Assembly: GCF_009707465.1 (NCBI RefSeq)
Contig: NZ_CP046120.1
Location: 744,001 to 808,000 of the forward strand
Direction of reading: 5' to 3'
DNA: 64,000 nucleotides
From: Novosphingobium sp. Gsoil 351
GTDB taxonomy: Bacteria > Pseudomonadota > Alphaproteobacteria > Sphingomonadales > Sphingomonadaceae
This document shows, one piece after another, positions 53,830 to 63,252 of this stretch. The notes beneath the pieces were generated by a model, which did not search any database, was not told where the DNA came from, and saw only the letters and a program-made list of their open reading frames with translations. Both the position numbers and the translations under genes were made by a program. Numbering within the stretch: position 1 is the stretch's first letter; each line of letters begins with the position of its first letter.

Positions 53830-55299
53830 ATGAATCTCACCCACCCCTACTGCGATGCGGATGGCGACAAGCTGCGCGAAGAGTGCGGTATCTTCGGTGT
53901 CGTCGGCGCTCGCGATGCAGCCTCAATGGTGGCGCTTGGACTGCACGCGCTGCAACATCGCGGCCAGGAAGCGGTCGGCATTACCAGTTTCGACGGGCAA
54001 GAATCCTACTCGCGCCGCGGGATCGGCCATGTCGCCGCCAATTTCTCCGACGCCAGCGCGCTCGCCGAACTGCCCGGCGACATGGCGGCCGGGCACGTTC
54101 GCTATTCTACCACCGGCGGCAGCGGCCTGCGCAACGTCCAGCCGCTGTACGCAGACCTCGCCTCGGGCGGTTTCGCAATCGCCCACAACGGCAACATCTC
54201 GAATGCGGTGGCGCTGCGCCGCGACCTCGTCGGCAAGGGATCGATCTTCCAGTCGACCTCGGACACCGAGGTCATCATCCACCTCGTCGCGACCAGCCGC
54301 TATCCCACCCTGCTCGACCGTTTCGTCGACGCGCTGCGGATGGTGGAGGGTGCCTATTCGCTAATCTGCATGACGCCCGCCGGGATGATCGCTTGCCGCG
54401 ATCCTCTGGGCATTCGCCCGCTGGTGCTGGGCAAGCTGGGCGAATCGGTGATTTTCGCCAGCGAATCGGTCGCGCTTGACGTCGTTGGGGCCGACCTGAT
54501 CCGCACGGTCGATCCTGGTGAGCTGATCGAGGTCGATCGGGAGGGCAAGATCACCAGCCACCGGCCGTTCGGCACCCCTGCGCCGCGGCCATGCATTTTC
54601 GAGCACGTGTATTTCAGCCGCCCCGATTCGATCGTCGATGGGCGCTCGGTCTACGAAGTGCGCAAGGCGATCGGCCAGCAACTGGCGATCGAGAGCCCGG
54701 TTGAGGCGGACCTGGTGGTGCCCGTACCCGACAGTGGGGTTCCCGCGGCGATCGGCTTTGCCGCACAGTCGGGCATTCCGTTCGAACTGGGGATCATCCG
54801 CTCGCACTATGTCGGGCGCACTTTCATTCAACCCAGCGACGGAGCGCGCAATGCCGATGTCCGGCGCAAGCACAACGCCAACCGTGCGCTGGTCGCGGGC
54901 AAGCGGATCGTGTTGATCGACGATTCGATCGTACGCGGCACTACCAGTCTCAAGATCGTCCAGATGATGCGCGACGCCGGTGCCGCCGAAGTCCACTTTC
55001 GCGTCGCCAGCCCGCCGACCGAGCATTCGTGCTTCTACGGCGTCGATACCCCTGAACGCTCCAAATTGCTCGCCGCGCGGATGGACGTGGCGGCGATGGC
55101 GGACTTCATCATCGCCGACAGCCTGGCATTCGTATCAATCGATGGCCTCTATCGCGCGGTCGGGGAAGCCCAACGCAGGTCCGGCGCGCCGCAATATTGC
55201 GATGCCTGTTTCACCGGCGACTATCCGACCCGCCTGACCGATCTGGCCGAGCGCACGAACCCCGCCCAACTCAGCCTGCTCGCCGAAAAGGTCGCTTGA
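53830..55299 (+). CDS. purF: Amidophosphoribosyltransferase
   Basis: PurF makes phosphoribosylamine from PRPP and glutamine, the first step of purine synthesis. The 489-residue proenzyme begins MNLTHPYCDADGDKLREECG; C19 should become the N-terminal nucleophile after propeptide cleavage. The Ntn domain has LHALQHRGQEAVGI and GHVRYSTTGGSG. The PRPP motif is IVLIDDSIVRGTT. Cysteines in RPCIFEHVYF, EHSCFYGV and YCDACFTGDYPT correspond to the 4Fe-4S ligands of the Bacillus type. A very long upstream extension of the frame is antisense to lolC and not coding. Confidence 0.95.
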   Translation: MNLTHPYCDADGDKLREECGIFGVVGARDAASMVALGLHALQHRGQEAVGITSFDGQESYSRRGIGHVAANFSDASALAELPGDMAAGHVRYSTTGGSGLRNVQPLYADLASGGFAIAHNGNISNAVALRRDLVGKGSIFQSTSDTEVIIHLVATSRYPTLLDRFVDALRMVEGAYSLICMTPAGMIACRDPLGIRPLVLGKLGESVIFASESVALDVVGADLIRTVDPGELIEVDREGKITSHRPFGTPAPRPCIFEHVYFSRPDSIVDGRSVYEVRKAIGQQLAIESPVEADLVVPVPDSGVPAAIGFAAQSGIPFELGIIRSHYVGRTFIQPSDGARNADVRRKHNANRALVAGKRIVLIDDSIVRGTTSLKIVQMMRDAGAAEVHFRVASPPTEHSCFYGVDTPERSKLLAARMDVAAMADFIIADSLAFVSIDGLYRAVGEAQRRSGAPQYCDACFTGDYPTRLTDLAERTNPAQLSLLAEKVA

Positions 55300-56030
55300 T
55301 GGCGAACCCGCAAGAGGTACGGCCCTTCTCGGGCCAAGTGGCGCTCGTCACCGGTGCCAGCAAGGGTATCGGCGCGGCGACCGCCGGGGCGCTGGCAGCG
55401 GCAGGCGCCCACGTGATCCTGACGTCGCGAGATGCCAAGGCGCTCGAGGCGGTCGAGGAAGCGATCTACGCGGCCGGGGGCACAGCGACGATCGCACCAG
55501 TCGATTTGGCCGACCCCGAAGGCGCGGCACGGCTGGCGGCGGGGATCGGCCAGCGTTGGGACGCGCTCGACATCCTCGTGCTGGGCGCGGCCTATTTTCC
55601 GCAATTGACGCCCGTCACCCAACTCGATTCGCGCGAGTTCAACAAGACCCTGACCCTGAACCTAATGGCGCAGCAGGCCATGCTCGGGCACTGCGACAGG
55701 ATGCTCAAGGCGAGCAAGGACGCGCGGATTATCGCGCTGACCAGTTCGGTCGGTCAGACTCCCCGCGCCTTCTGGGGCGCCTACGCCGCTTCGAAAGCCG
55801 CGCTCGAAGCCCTGCTGGTCGCCTATGCCGAGGAAAACCGCGCGATCGGCCATATCCGCGTCGCGATCGTCGATCCTGGCGCAACCCGCACTGCGATGCG
55901 CGCGCGGGCCTATCCCGGCGAGGACCCGGCCAGCGTCAAACCGCCGGAAGCAGTGGCCGAACGGCTGGTCGCGCTGCTCGGCGAGCCCTTCCTTACTGGT
56001 CACCGCGAGCGCGTTAACCAAAGCGCATAA
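55299..56030 (+). CDS. Short-chain dehydrogenase/reductase
   Basis: A 243-residue SDR with VALVTGASKGIGAATAGALA, the NNAG position replaced by LVLGAAYFP, the catalytic Ser in ALTSSVGQTPRAF and the YAASKAALEALLVAYAEE motif. The stop of purF and its ATG share one base (TGATG), so the two are coupled. Pairing of purF with such an SDR recurs in sphingomonads as far as I recall. Substrate unknown; the NNAG variation is a little unusual. Confidence 0.88.
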   Translation: MANPQEVRPFSGQVALVTGASKGIGAATAGALAAAGAHVILTSRDAKALEAVEEAIYAAGGTATIAPVDLADPEGAARLAAGIGQRWDALDILVLGAAYFPQLTPVTQLDSREFNKTLTLNLMAQQAMLGHCDRMLKASKDARIIALTSSVGQTPRAFWGAYAASKAALEALLVAYAEENRAIGHIRVAIVDPGATRTAMRARAYPGEDPASVKPPEAVAERLVALLGEPFLTGHRERVNQSA

Positions 56031-56112
56031 CGTCACGGTAAGCCGGATTGCAGAAAAGTCGCCATGGGTCGCGCGTAAACACGCGGTGAGGCCTTTGTAC
56101 GGGAGCTGCGCC

Positions 56113-56466
56113 ATGCATTCGACGACAACGTCGCGAAGCCGCTACGAGCTGGTCTCGCAGGAAGACCGCTGCGCCCCGCGCACGCGGATCTCGATTCCCG
56201 CCTCGCTACGGCCATCGGGAGGCCGATCGTTCCAGACCCAGGTGCTCGATCTCTCGCTTGGCGGGTTTTCGGCACAGTGCGTGAACCGGATGCACGTCGG
56301 CTCGCTGACATGGCTGACCCTGCCTGGGCTCGAATCGCTCCAGGGCGAAGTGGTTTGGTGGCAGGACAACATCGTCGGCTGCGCGTTTCAGAACCTGCTC
56401 AGCCCGATCGTCCACGACAACATCCTGGCGCGGTTTCGCGGTGAAGGCGTGTTCCGGCCCTGCTGA
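56113..56466 (+). CDS. PilZ domain protein
   Basis: A 117-residue single-domain protein. The c-di-GMP motifs are RTRISIPASLRPSGG (RxxxR type) and VLDLSLGGFSA (D/NxSxxG). The rest of the PilZ barrel is LTWLTLPGLESLQGEVVWW. It probably binds c-di-GMP and regulates a partner protein. GGGAG lies 7 bases before the ATG. It is in its own unit after the SDR and converges with the CFA-like gene, with 3 bases between the ends. Confidence 0.87.
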   Translation: MHSTTTSRSRYELVSQEDRCAPRTRISIPASLRPSGGRSFQTQVLDLSLGGFSAQCVNRMHVGSLTWLTLPGLESLQGEVVWWQDNIVGCAFQNLLSPIVHDNILARFRGEGVFRPC

Positions 56467-56469
56467 ACC

Positions 56470-57759
56470 CTATTCGCGGCTAAGCGTGACCAGACTGACC
56501 TCGATTCCGCCGCCGCGGAAGCCGCCCTCGCAATACATCAGGTAATAGCGCCACAGACGCACGAAATGCTCGTCGAAGCCGGCGGGCAGATCGCCTGCCT
56601 CCACCGCGCCGTCGAACGCTTCGCGCCACAGCATCAAGGTTTCGGCATAGTCGATCCCGAAATCGAGCTGGTCGTGCCACGCCAGCCCGCGTTCGGCGGC
56701 GAGGCGGCGGAACTCGCTGGTGCGGATCAGCATCCCGCCGGGGAAGATATAGGTTTGGATGAAATCTGCGCTGGCAGCGTAGGCATCGAAGAGCTCGTCG
56801 CGGATCGAGATGAACTGGATCACCGCGCGGCCGCCAGGGGCGAGACAGCGGTCGAGGCAATCGAAGAACGACGGCCAGTATTCCCGGCCCACCGCCTCGA
56901 CCATCTCGATGCTGACGATCGCGTCGTAGGAACCCGTGACATCGCGGTAGTCCTCACGGCGAAAATCTACGGTGGCCTCGGCGGCGAATTTCGCTCGAGC
57001 GAATCCGAGTTGCTCGTCCGACAAGCTGATCGCATCGACCCGCGCGGCAAACCGATCCGCCAGATGCGCCGCCAACGTGCCCCAGCCGCAGCCGATCTCC
57101 AGAGCCCGGTCGATCGGCAGCCCGTCGAGCCGGCGGACGATTTCGCCGCACTTGTTCGACTGACCGCGGTCGATCGGCGCGAAGAACTGGCTGAGCTGCG
57201 ACGGTTCAGCCTGTCCGGCAGCACCGAACAGTCCGCTAGAATAGATCATCGTCGCGCCTAGCCAGGCTTGATAGAAATCGTTACCGAGGTCGTAGTGCGC
57301 GGCGATGTTCTTCTGCGCGCCATCACGCGTGTTGCGCTGCAATTGATGGAGTCGCCGCAGCAGCCACCGCCACGGACCCTTGGCTCGCGCTACACCGCCC
57401 AGCGTCGCGGCGTTACGCATGAACAGTGCGAATATCTGGACCGGGTCGGGGCTATCCCATTCGCCCGCCTCCCACGCCTGGTACCAACCAGCCGAACCCC
57501 CGGTCGCGAGTCGCAAAAGTGCGTTCCAGTGGCACAGTTCGATCTGCGCGTCGGGTCCAGGCGCCCGCCCGCCGAAAAGGCGCCGGGTGCCGTCGGGAAG
57601 GGTCGCAAGTAACGATCCAGCCTCGAGCCCATGGTCGATCCGGTCGAGCACGCGCCCGAACCCGCCAGCCGCGAACCTCGCCAGCAGCCCGGTTCCGCCA
57701 CGCCAGCGCTTTCCCGCGGCGGCGAGATGAGTTCCACGGATCGGTGCTTGCGCGTTCAT
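56470..57759 (-). CDS. CFA-type SAM-dependent methyltransferase (second copy)
   Basis: A 429-residue member of the cyclopropane synthase family. HYDLGNDFYQAWLGATMIYSSGLF, SAM motif I in ALEIGCGWGTLAAHLA, VSIEMVEAVGREYWPSFFDC and YIFPGGMLIRT are visible. The N-terminal domain (LFGGRAPGPDAQIELCHWNAL) is longer than in Cfa. This subfamily is usually found beside a photolyase, an amine oxidase and a DUF1365 protein, in a cluster that makes modified fatty acids such as furan fatty acids. Here only the photolyase gene is adjacent. Start at ATG 57759. Confidence 0.9.
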   Translation of the reverse strand: MNAQAPIRGTHLAAAGKRWRGGTGLLARFAAGGFGRVLDRIDHGLEAGSLLATLPDGTRRLFGGRAPGPDAQIELCHWNALLRLATGGSAGWYQAWEAGEWDSPDPVQIFALFMRNAATLGGVARAKGPWRWLLRRLHQLQRNTRDGAQKNIAAHYDLGNDFYQAWLGATMIYSSGLFGAAGQAEPSQLSQFFAPIDRGQSNKCGEIVRRLDGLPIDRALEIGCGWGTLAAHLADRFAARVDAISLSDEQLGFARAKFAAEATVDFRREDYRDVTGSYDAIVSIEMVEAVGREYWPSFFDCLDRCLAPGGRAVIQFISIRDELFDAYAASADFIQTYIFPGGMLIRTSEFRRLAAERGLAWHDQLDFGIDYAETLMLWREAFDGAVEAGDLPAGFDEHFVRLWRYYLMYCEGGFRGGGIEVSLVTLSRE

Positions 57760-57806
57760 CGCCGCGCTTATGCTGCGGCCTCCCGCGTGCGGCAATGCTC
57801 TATGCC

Positions 57807-59186
57807 TTATGCGCCAGACTTTACCTGGGCGTAGGCGGCCAGCGCCCGCTCGCGCGCTTCGCGGTGGCCGACGATCGGCGCGGGATACCCGGTCGGACGA
57901 AACACGGGGTCATGAATGTCGTCGTCCGACAAGCCCGCCAGTTCGGGCACCCATTCGCGGATATAGTTCGCCGCCTGGAATTTGGGAGACTGGACCAGCG
58001 GGGCCATTATCCGGCTGAACAGGCTGGCATCGACCCCACTGCCCGAGACCCACTGCCAGTTGACGGCGTTGTTGCCGTAGTCGGCATCCACCAGCGTATC
58101 CCAGAACCAACGCTCGCCGTGCCGCCAGTCGATCAACAAGTGCTTGATCAGGAACGAAGCGGCGATCATCCGCACCCGGTTGTGCATCCATCCGGTCGCC
58201 CATAGCTGACGCATCCCCGCGTCGACGATTGGATAACCGGTGCGGCCCTGCCGCCAGGCGGCCCAGTCGCCTTTCGCCTCGCCCCGCGGATCGCGCCACG
58301 GCAGGCGGCGGTGCTCTTCGCGGAAGCTCTCCTCGCCATAGCGGGGAAACTGCGCGACGATCCCTTGAGCAAAATCGCGCCAGCCCAGCTCGCGGCGGAA
58401 ACTTTGCGCGCCGATCCCGCGCTTGCCCGAAAGCGCGTGCCATACATGGCGCGGCGATAGTTCACCCCAGTGCAAATGCGGCGAGAAGCGCGAGGAGCCG
58501 TCAATCGAGGGCAGGTTGCGCGCGGTCTCGTAGTCGCCGACGCGGTCGAGAAACTCGTCAAGCCGGTCCTGCGCAGAGTGCTCGCCGACCCGCCAGGCTT
58601 TGCGGAATCCTCCCGCCCAGTCGGGCGCGGTGGGCAGCAGGTTCCAGTCCTCCAGCCTGGCGCTGTCGGGCCATGTCGCCGGTGCTGTCAGCTTGGGCCG
58701 GGTCAGCGGTTCGGGCGGCGGCATTTCCTGTTCCAGCGCGCGCCAGAAGGGGGTGAAGATGCGGAACGGGGTGCCGCCTCCGGTCAGCACGCTGGCCGGA
58801 GGGGCGAGATAGTTGCCGTCGTGAAGATGCAGGTTCAGCACTTTGGCCACTTCACCTTCGGCCTTGCGCCACCACGGCTCGTAGTGGACGATGGCGTGAA
58901 TCTCGCGCGCGCCCGCCTCCTTGGCGACCGCGGCCAACTCGCGTGCCGCACCGCCACGACGCAGGATCAGGCGCGATCCGGCGCGGCGCAAATCCACATC
59001 CAACGCTGTCAGGCTGTGGTGCAGCCACCAGCGCGAGGCCCCGCCAAGCGCCCGATCGCCCGCGCCATCGTCGTCGAGCACGTAAACCGGCACCATGGGC
59101 GCACCGCTCGCCGCCGCAGCGTGGAACGCGGGCTGATCGGCCAGACGCAAATCGCGGCGCAGCCAAACGAGAATCGGGGCAGTCAT
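57807..59186 (-). CDS. phrB: Deoxyribodipyrimidine photolyase (CPD photolyase)
   Basis: Light-driven repair of pyrimidine dimers. The 459-residue protein has the antenna domain (ILVWLRRDLRLADQPAFHAA) and the FAD domain with WGELSPRHVWHAL, PIVDAGMRQLWATGWMHNRVRM, FLIKHLLIDWRHGE and NWQWVSGSG. These are class I photolyase motifs. The ATG at 59186 (MTAPILVW) is preferred to an ATG six codons earlier. It is 48 bases upstream of the CFA-like gene on the same strand. It may be coinduced with it by light or singlet oxygen. Confidence 0.93.
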   Translation of the reverse strand: MTAPILVWLRRDLRLADQPAFHAAAASGAPMVPVYVLDDDGAGDRALGGASRWWLHHSLTALDVDLRRAGSRLILRRGGAARELAAVAKEAGAREIHAIVHYEPWWRKAEGEVAKVLNLHLHDGNYLAPPASVLTGGGTPFRIFTPFWRALEQEMPPPEPLTRPKLTAPATWPDSARLEDWNLLPTAPDWAGGFRKAWRVGEHSAQDRLDEFLDRVGDYETARNLPSIDGSSRFSPHLHWGELSPRHVWHALSGKRGIGAQSFRRELGWRDFAQGIVAQFPRYGEESFREEHRRLPWRDPRGEAKGDWAAWRQGRTGYPIVDAGMRQLWATGWMHNRVRMIAASFLIKHLLIDWRHGERWFWDTLVDADYGNNAVNWQWVSGSGVDASLFSRIMAPLVQSPKFQAANYIREWVPELAGLSDDDIHDPVFRPTGYPAPIVGHREARERALAAYAQVKSGA

Positions 59187-59281
59187 CGGGACTCCTGTGG
59201 GCAACCGATGGCGCTGTTCCCGCCGCCGCGCTAACGGTCAAGCGCGCGGAACGTTGCGCCGTGCTCGGGATTGTGACCCCC

Positions 59282-60046
59282 ATGGATCCGAAGAGCCAAG
59301 CCACGGCGGGTCTCCCGGCCGAAACCGTCACCCTCCCCGCGCGCGGCTGGCGGATCGATCCCACACACGCGCTGCTCGCGGGCGCACTTTGCTGGATCGG
59401 ATTCGCGGTGGTGGTGGTGGCCGTGCTGAGCGGAAACTCAGCCGATTTCGATGCCGCGGGGCTGCGTTTGTGGCGGACCGGGATGGATTTCCACCCGCGC
59501 GGCGCTCCGTGGTTGGCTGAGGCGGTCAGGGATTATACCGCGCTGGGCGGCGTGCTGCTGCGCAACCTTGTCGCAATGGGCGCGTTGGTCGCGCTGCTGT
59601 TTCTGCGCCTGCGCCGCGAGGCCACGCTGCTGGCGCTGACGATCGCCACCGGCTGGGCGGTCAACAGCGCGATCAAGGCGTTCGTCGGACGCCCGCGTCC
59701 CGCCATCGTCAGCCACCTGACCGACGCCGGGGGCCTGAGCTTCCCCAGCGGTCACAGCTTCAATTCCGCGGTGGTGTACATATCGATCGCGCTCGCGTTC
59801 GCCGCGCTGAGCCCGCGCCATTCGGTCCGCGCGACGGTCGTCCTCGCTGCGATGGCGCTGACCTTTCTGATCGCGTTGAGCCGAGTGTGGCTGGGGGTGC
59901 ACTATCCCAGCGACGCCATCGCCGGCTGGCTCGGCGGTGCCGGCTGGGCGTTCATTGCCTCGGCGCTGCTCTATCGTCCGGCCAAGGCGGCAGCGGACAG
60001 CGCCGTGGCCGAGGGCTTGGACCCGACCTCCGAACTGTCCGGTTAG
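59282..60046 (+). CDS. PAP2 family phosphatase, membrane-bound
   Basis: A 254-residue integral protein with about six helices. The three PAP2 phosphatase motifs are IKAFVGRPRPA, SFPSGHSFNSA and SRVWLGVHYPSDAIAG. It should remove phosphate from lipid phosphates such as undecaprenyl pyrophosphate or phosphatidylglycerophosphate. An in-frame GTG lies 9 bases before the ATG. It is divergent from the photolyase gene and overlaps the korB end by four bases. Confidence 0.88.
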   Translation: MDPKSQATAGLPAETVTLPARGWRIDPTHALLAGALCWIGFAVVVVAVLSGNSADFDAAGLRLWRTGMDFHPRGAPWLAEAVRDYTALGGVLLRNLVAMGALVALLFLRLRREATLLALTIATGWAVNSAIKAFVGRPRPAIVSHLTDAGGLSFPSGHSFNSAVVYISIALAFAALSPRHSVRATVVLAAMALTFLIALSRVWLGVHYPSDAIAGWLGGAGWAFIASALLYRPAKAAADSAVAEGLDPTSELSG

Positions 60047-61083
60047 AGCGGATCGTGCGCGGTCTCGCCCACGGTCCAGGTCTGGCCCTTCGCCAGCAAT
60101 GCGGCCAGGTTGGCGGTCTTGCCCTTGCGCGCCTCGGCGTTCTGCTCGTGGACCACGACTTCGAACGTCGGGCGGGGATCGTCGTAGATCACCCCCAGCG
60201 CCATCGGGAACGGCCCGAACGCGAGTTCGACCAGCATGTGCGCGACCGAGCGGTTCTTGACGTCGTGGACGATCACCCCCGCCGCCTGCCAGTCACCGTC
60301 GACGACATCGACGACCTTGAGCATCAGCCTCACGCCATCGAGCGCGATGCCCTGGGTGCCCTTGGCGAACAGCATCGGCTCGCCGTGCTCGAGCCAGAGC
60401 TGATGGTCCTCGGCGCCCTTGGGCGCGGCGAAGCCGTCGAACACGTCCTTGTTGTAGACGATGCAGTTCTGGAAAATCTCGACGAACGCCGCGCCCTTGT
60501 GGTGGTAGGCGGCCTTGAGCACTTCGGGCAGCTTCTTCGACACATCGAACCCGCGCGCGACGAACCGTGCGCCACTGCCCAGCGCGAAGGCGCAGGGGCT
60601 GGCAGGGCGGTCGATCGAGCCCATCGGGGTCGAGGGCGAGGTGGTGCCGAGGCGGCTGGTGGGTGAGGCCTGGCCTTTGGTCAGCCCGTAAATCTCGTTG
60701 TTGAACAGCAGGATCTGGCAATCGAGGTTGCGCCGCAGGATGTGCATCGAATGGTTGCCGCCGATGCTCATCCCGTCGCCGTCGCCGGTCACCAGCCAGA
60801 CGTCGAGATCGGGATTGGCGAGCTTGATCCCGGTCGCGAACGCCGGCGCGCGGCCGTGGATCGTGTGGAAGCCGTAACTTTCGATGTAGTACGGAAACCG
60901 GCTCGAGCAGCCGATTCCGCTGACGAAAACGGTGTTCGCCGGATCGCAGCCGAGCTCGGGCAGCGTGCGCTGCACCGCCTTGAGGATCGCATAGTCGCCG
61001 CAGCCCGGGCACCAGCGAACTTCCTGGTCGGATTCCCAATCCTTGAGCGTGGTCGGAATGGGGATGGGGGTCATGTCGTTCAT
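60043..61083 (-). CDS. korB: 2-oxoacid:ferredoxin oxidoreductase, beta subunit
   Basis: The thiamine-pyrophosphate subunit of a 2-oxoacid (probably 2-oxoglutarate) ferredoxin oxidoreductase, 346 residues. The Fe-S cysteines are in RWCPGCGDYAILKAV, ISGIGCSSRFPYY-like GIGCSSRFP, and the TPP motif is VTGDGDGMSIGGNH. The enzyme makes succinyl-CoA and reduced ferredoxin. Its ATG overlaps the korA stop by four bases. It converges with the PAP2 gene. Confidence 0.93.
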   Translation of the reverse strand: MNDMTPIPIPTTLKDWESDQEVRWCPGCGDYAILKAVQRTLPELGCDPANTVFVSGIGCSSRFPYYIESYGFHTIHGRAPAFATGIKLANPDLDVWLVTGDGDGMSIGGNHSMHILRRNLDCQILLFNNEIYGLTKGQASPTSRLGTTSPSTPMGSIDRPASPCAFALGSGARFVARGFDVSKKLPEVLKAAYHHKGAAFVEIFQNCIVYNKDVFDGFAAPKGAEDHQLWLEHGEPMLFAKGTQGIALDGVRLMLKVVDVVDGDWQAAGVIVHDVKNRSVAHMLVELAFGPFPMALGVIYDDPRPTFEVVVHEQNAEARKGKTANLAALLAKGQTWTVGETAHDPL

Positions 61084-63057
61084 GGGTTCAGCGCCTTGAT
61101 GCTCGGCAATTGGGTCGTGTCCGCATCGACCTCGCCGCCCTCGTTGCCCGGCACGCGGTCGAAGAACGTGCCGATCGCAGCCTCGATCTCCGCGATGGTG
61201 AACGGCTGGCCGCTGGTCTTGGTCAGCGGCCGGGCATCGACCAAGAACTGGTCGCGGAGCACGGTCTTGAACTGGCCGGTATTCATCTCGGGTACGAGGA
61301 TGTTCTCATAACCCTTTAGTAACGCGTCCAAATTCCTAGGCATCGGCCAGATGTGCCGGACATGGATGTGGCTGACGTCGAAGCCCTTGCGGCGCATCCG
61401 GCGGACCGCCTGGTGGATCGGGCCGAACGTGCTGCCCCAGCCGACCACCGCCAGCTTGCCGCCGGGCTCGCCGAGGCAGACGTCCTGTTCGGGAATGTCG
61501 TCGGCGATCCCGTCGATCTTGGCCTTGCGCGCGTCGGTCATCGCCTGGTGCGCGCCGGGCGAGTAGTCGATATTGCCGGTGCCGGGGGCCTTCTCGATCC
61601 CGCCGATGCGGTGGGTGAGGCCCGGCGTGCCCGGCTTGATCCACGGCCGCGCGCCCTTCCAGTCGCGCGAATATGGCAGCAGCGATGCGTCGGGACCGTT
61701 CGGTTCCTCGAGAAAACTGACCGGGAACGGCGTGAAAGCCGAAGGATCCGGCACTTTCCACGGCTCGGCGGCGTTGGCGATGTAGCCGTCGGTAAGCAGC
61801 ATCACCGGGGTCATGTACTGCACCGCCAGGCGGCAGGCCTCGATCGCGCATTCGAAGGCGTCGGCGGGGCTGCGCGCCGAGACGACGGGGATCGGCGAGA
61901 TCGCCGTTGCGGCCATAGACCGCTTGATAGAGGTCGCTCTGCTCGGTCTTGGTCGGCAGCCCGGTCGAAGGTCCACCGCGCTGCGAGTTGACGATCACCA
62001 GCGGCAGCTCGGTCATGATCCCCAGCCCGATCGCCTCGCCCTTCAAGGCGATTCCCGGTCCCGACGACGAAGTGATCCCCAGTTGCCCGGCATACGAAGC
62101 GCCGATCGCGGCGCAGACCGCGGCGATCTCGTCCTCTGCCTGGAAAGTGGTGATCCCGAACTCCTTGAGCCGCACCAGATGGTGGAGGATCGCGCTGGCC
62201 GGTGTGATCGGATAGCCGCCGAAGAACATCGGCAGTCCAGCCAACTGGCACCCCGCGACCAGACCCAGGCTGATCGCCTCGGCCCCGGTGACGGTGCGAT
62301 ACAGCCCCGGCGCGCTATCGACCGGGGCGATGTGATACTGCTTGAGCGGCCCGGCCAGTTCGGCAGTCTCGCCATAGGCGTGCCCGGCGTTGAGCGCGGC
62401 GATGTTGGCGTCGGCCAGCACCGGGTTCTTGGCGAACTTGGCCTTGAGCCAATCGACGAGCGGGGCGCGATCGCGATCGAACATCCACAGCGCCAGCCCC
62501 AGCGTCCACATGTTCTTGCAGCGCAGCGCTTCCTTGTTGCCAAGCCCGAACGGCTTGACCGATTCGAGCGTCAGCGCGCTTATGTCGAAAGCCAGCACCT
62601 GCCACCGGGCAAGGCTGCCGTCGTCGATCGGACTGGTCTCGTACTTCGCCTTTTCCAGGTTGCGGCGGGTAAACTCGCCGGTGTCGGCGATGATCAAACC
62701 GCCGGGCTTGAGCGCATCGACGTTGGTCTTGAGCGCCGCCGGGTTCATCGCCACCAGCACGTCGGGGGCGTCGCCCGCGGTCTCGATATCGGTCGAGCCG
62801 AAGTTGATCTGGAATGCCGAAACGCCGAACAGAGTGCCCTGCGGCGCGCGGATTTCGGCGGGAAAATCGGGAAAAGTCGCCAGGTCGTTGCCGCTGAGCG
62901 CAGTCGACAGGGTGAACTGCCCGCCGGTCAGCTGCATCCCGTCGCCGCTGTCCCCGGCAAAGCGCACCACCACCGAATCGGGTTCTCGCTCGCTGGGCGG
63001 GCGCAGGTCATCCCTCCCGGAAACCGGCGAAGTGTCTTGAGCAAATGCAGTAGCCAT
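61080..63057 (-). CDS. korA: 2-oxoacid:ferredoxin oxidoreductase, alpha (gamma-alpha) subunit, with an apparent extra base
   Basis: The N-terminal gamma domain has VVRFAGDSGDGMQLTGGQF and the alpha part has GGYPITPASAILHHL. The raw frame breaks after LYQAVYGRNGD: in the next frame the sequence goes on SPIPVVSARSPADAFECAIE, VMLLTDGYIANAAEPWK and LVPEMNTGQFKTVLRDQF up to the stop at 61080. Removing one base at about 61899 joins them into a continuous protein of some 658 residues. The restored site is GAATC, a CcrM target. The ATG at 63057 fits family starts. Coupled to korB. Confidence 0.88.
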
Positions 63058-63252
63058 TCAGTACCTCGGTCGGCGCGACCCGGTCGATGGCCGGGAAATG
63101 TGCGCCGCGCTTATGCCCCTCACCTTATACGCGCAAAAAGAAAATCTCTCCCCTGCGCAAACCGCCAGCCAGCAAAATCCCGGTGGCGGCGCTAGGTCAA
63201 GTTGCACACGGCGACTTATGCCAAGCTGAACGCAAAACGCGAGAGGTGCCCC

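Noticed and set aside
52165..55299. A 1044-residue purF with a long N-terminal extension
   Set aside because: The extension is antisense to lolC and lolD. The proper purF start with propeptide and Cys lies at 53830.
61336..61976. Two separate genes for the korA region, one of them degenerate
   Set aside because: The two frames join exactly at a single extra base and together give one continuous family member.
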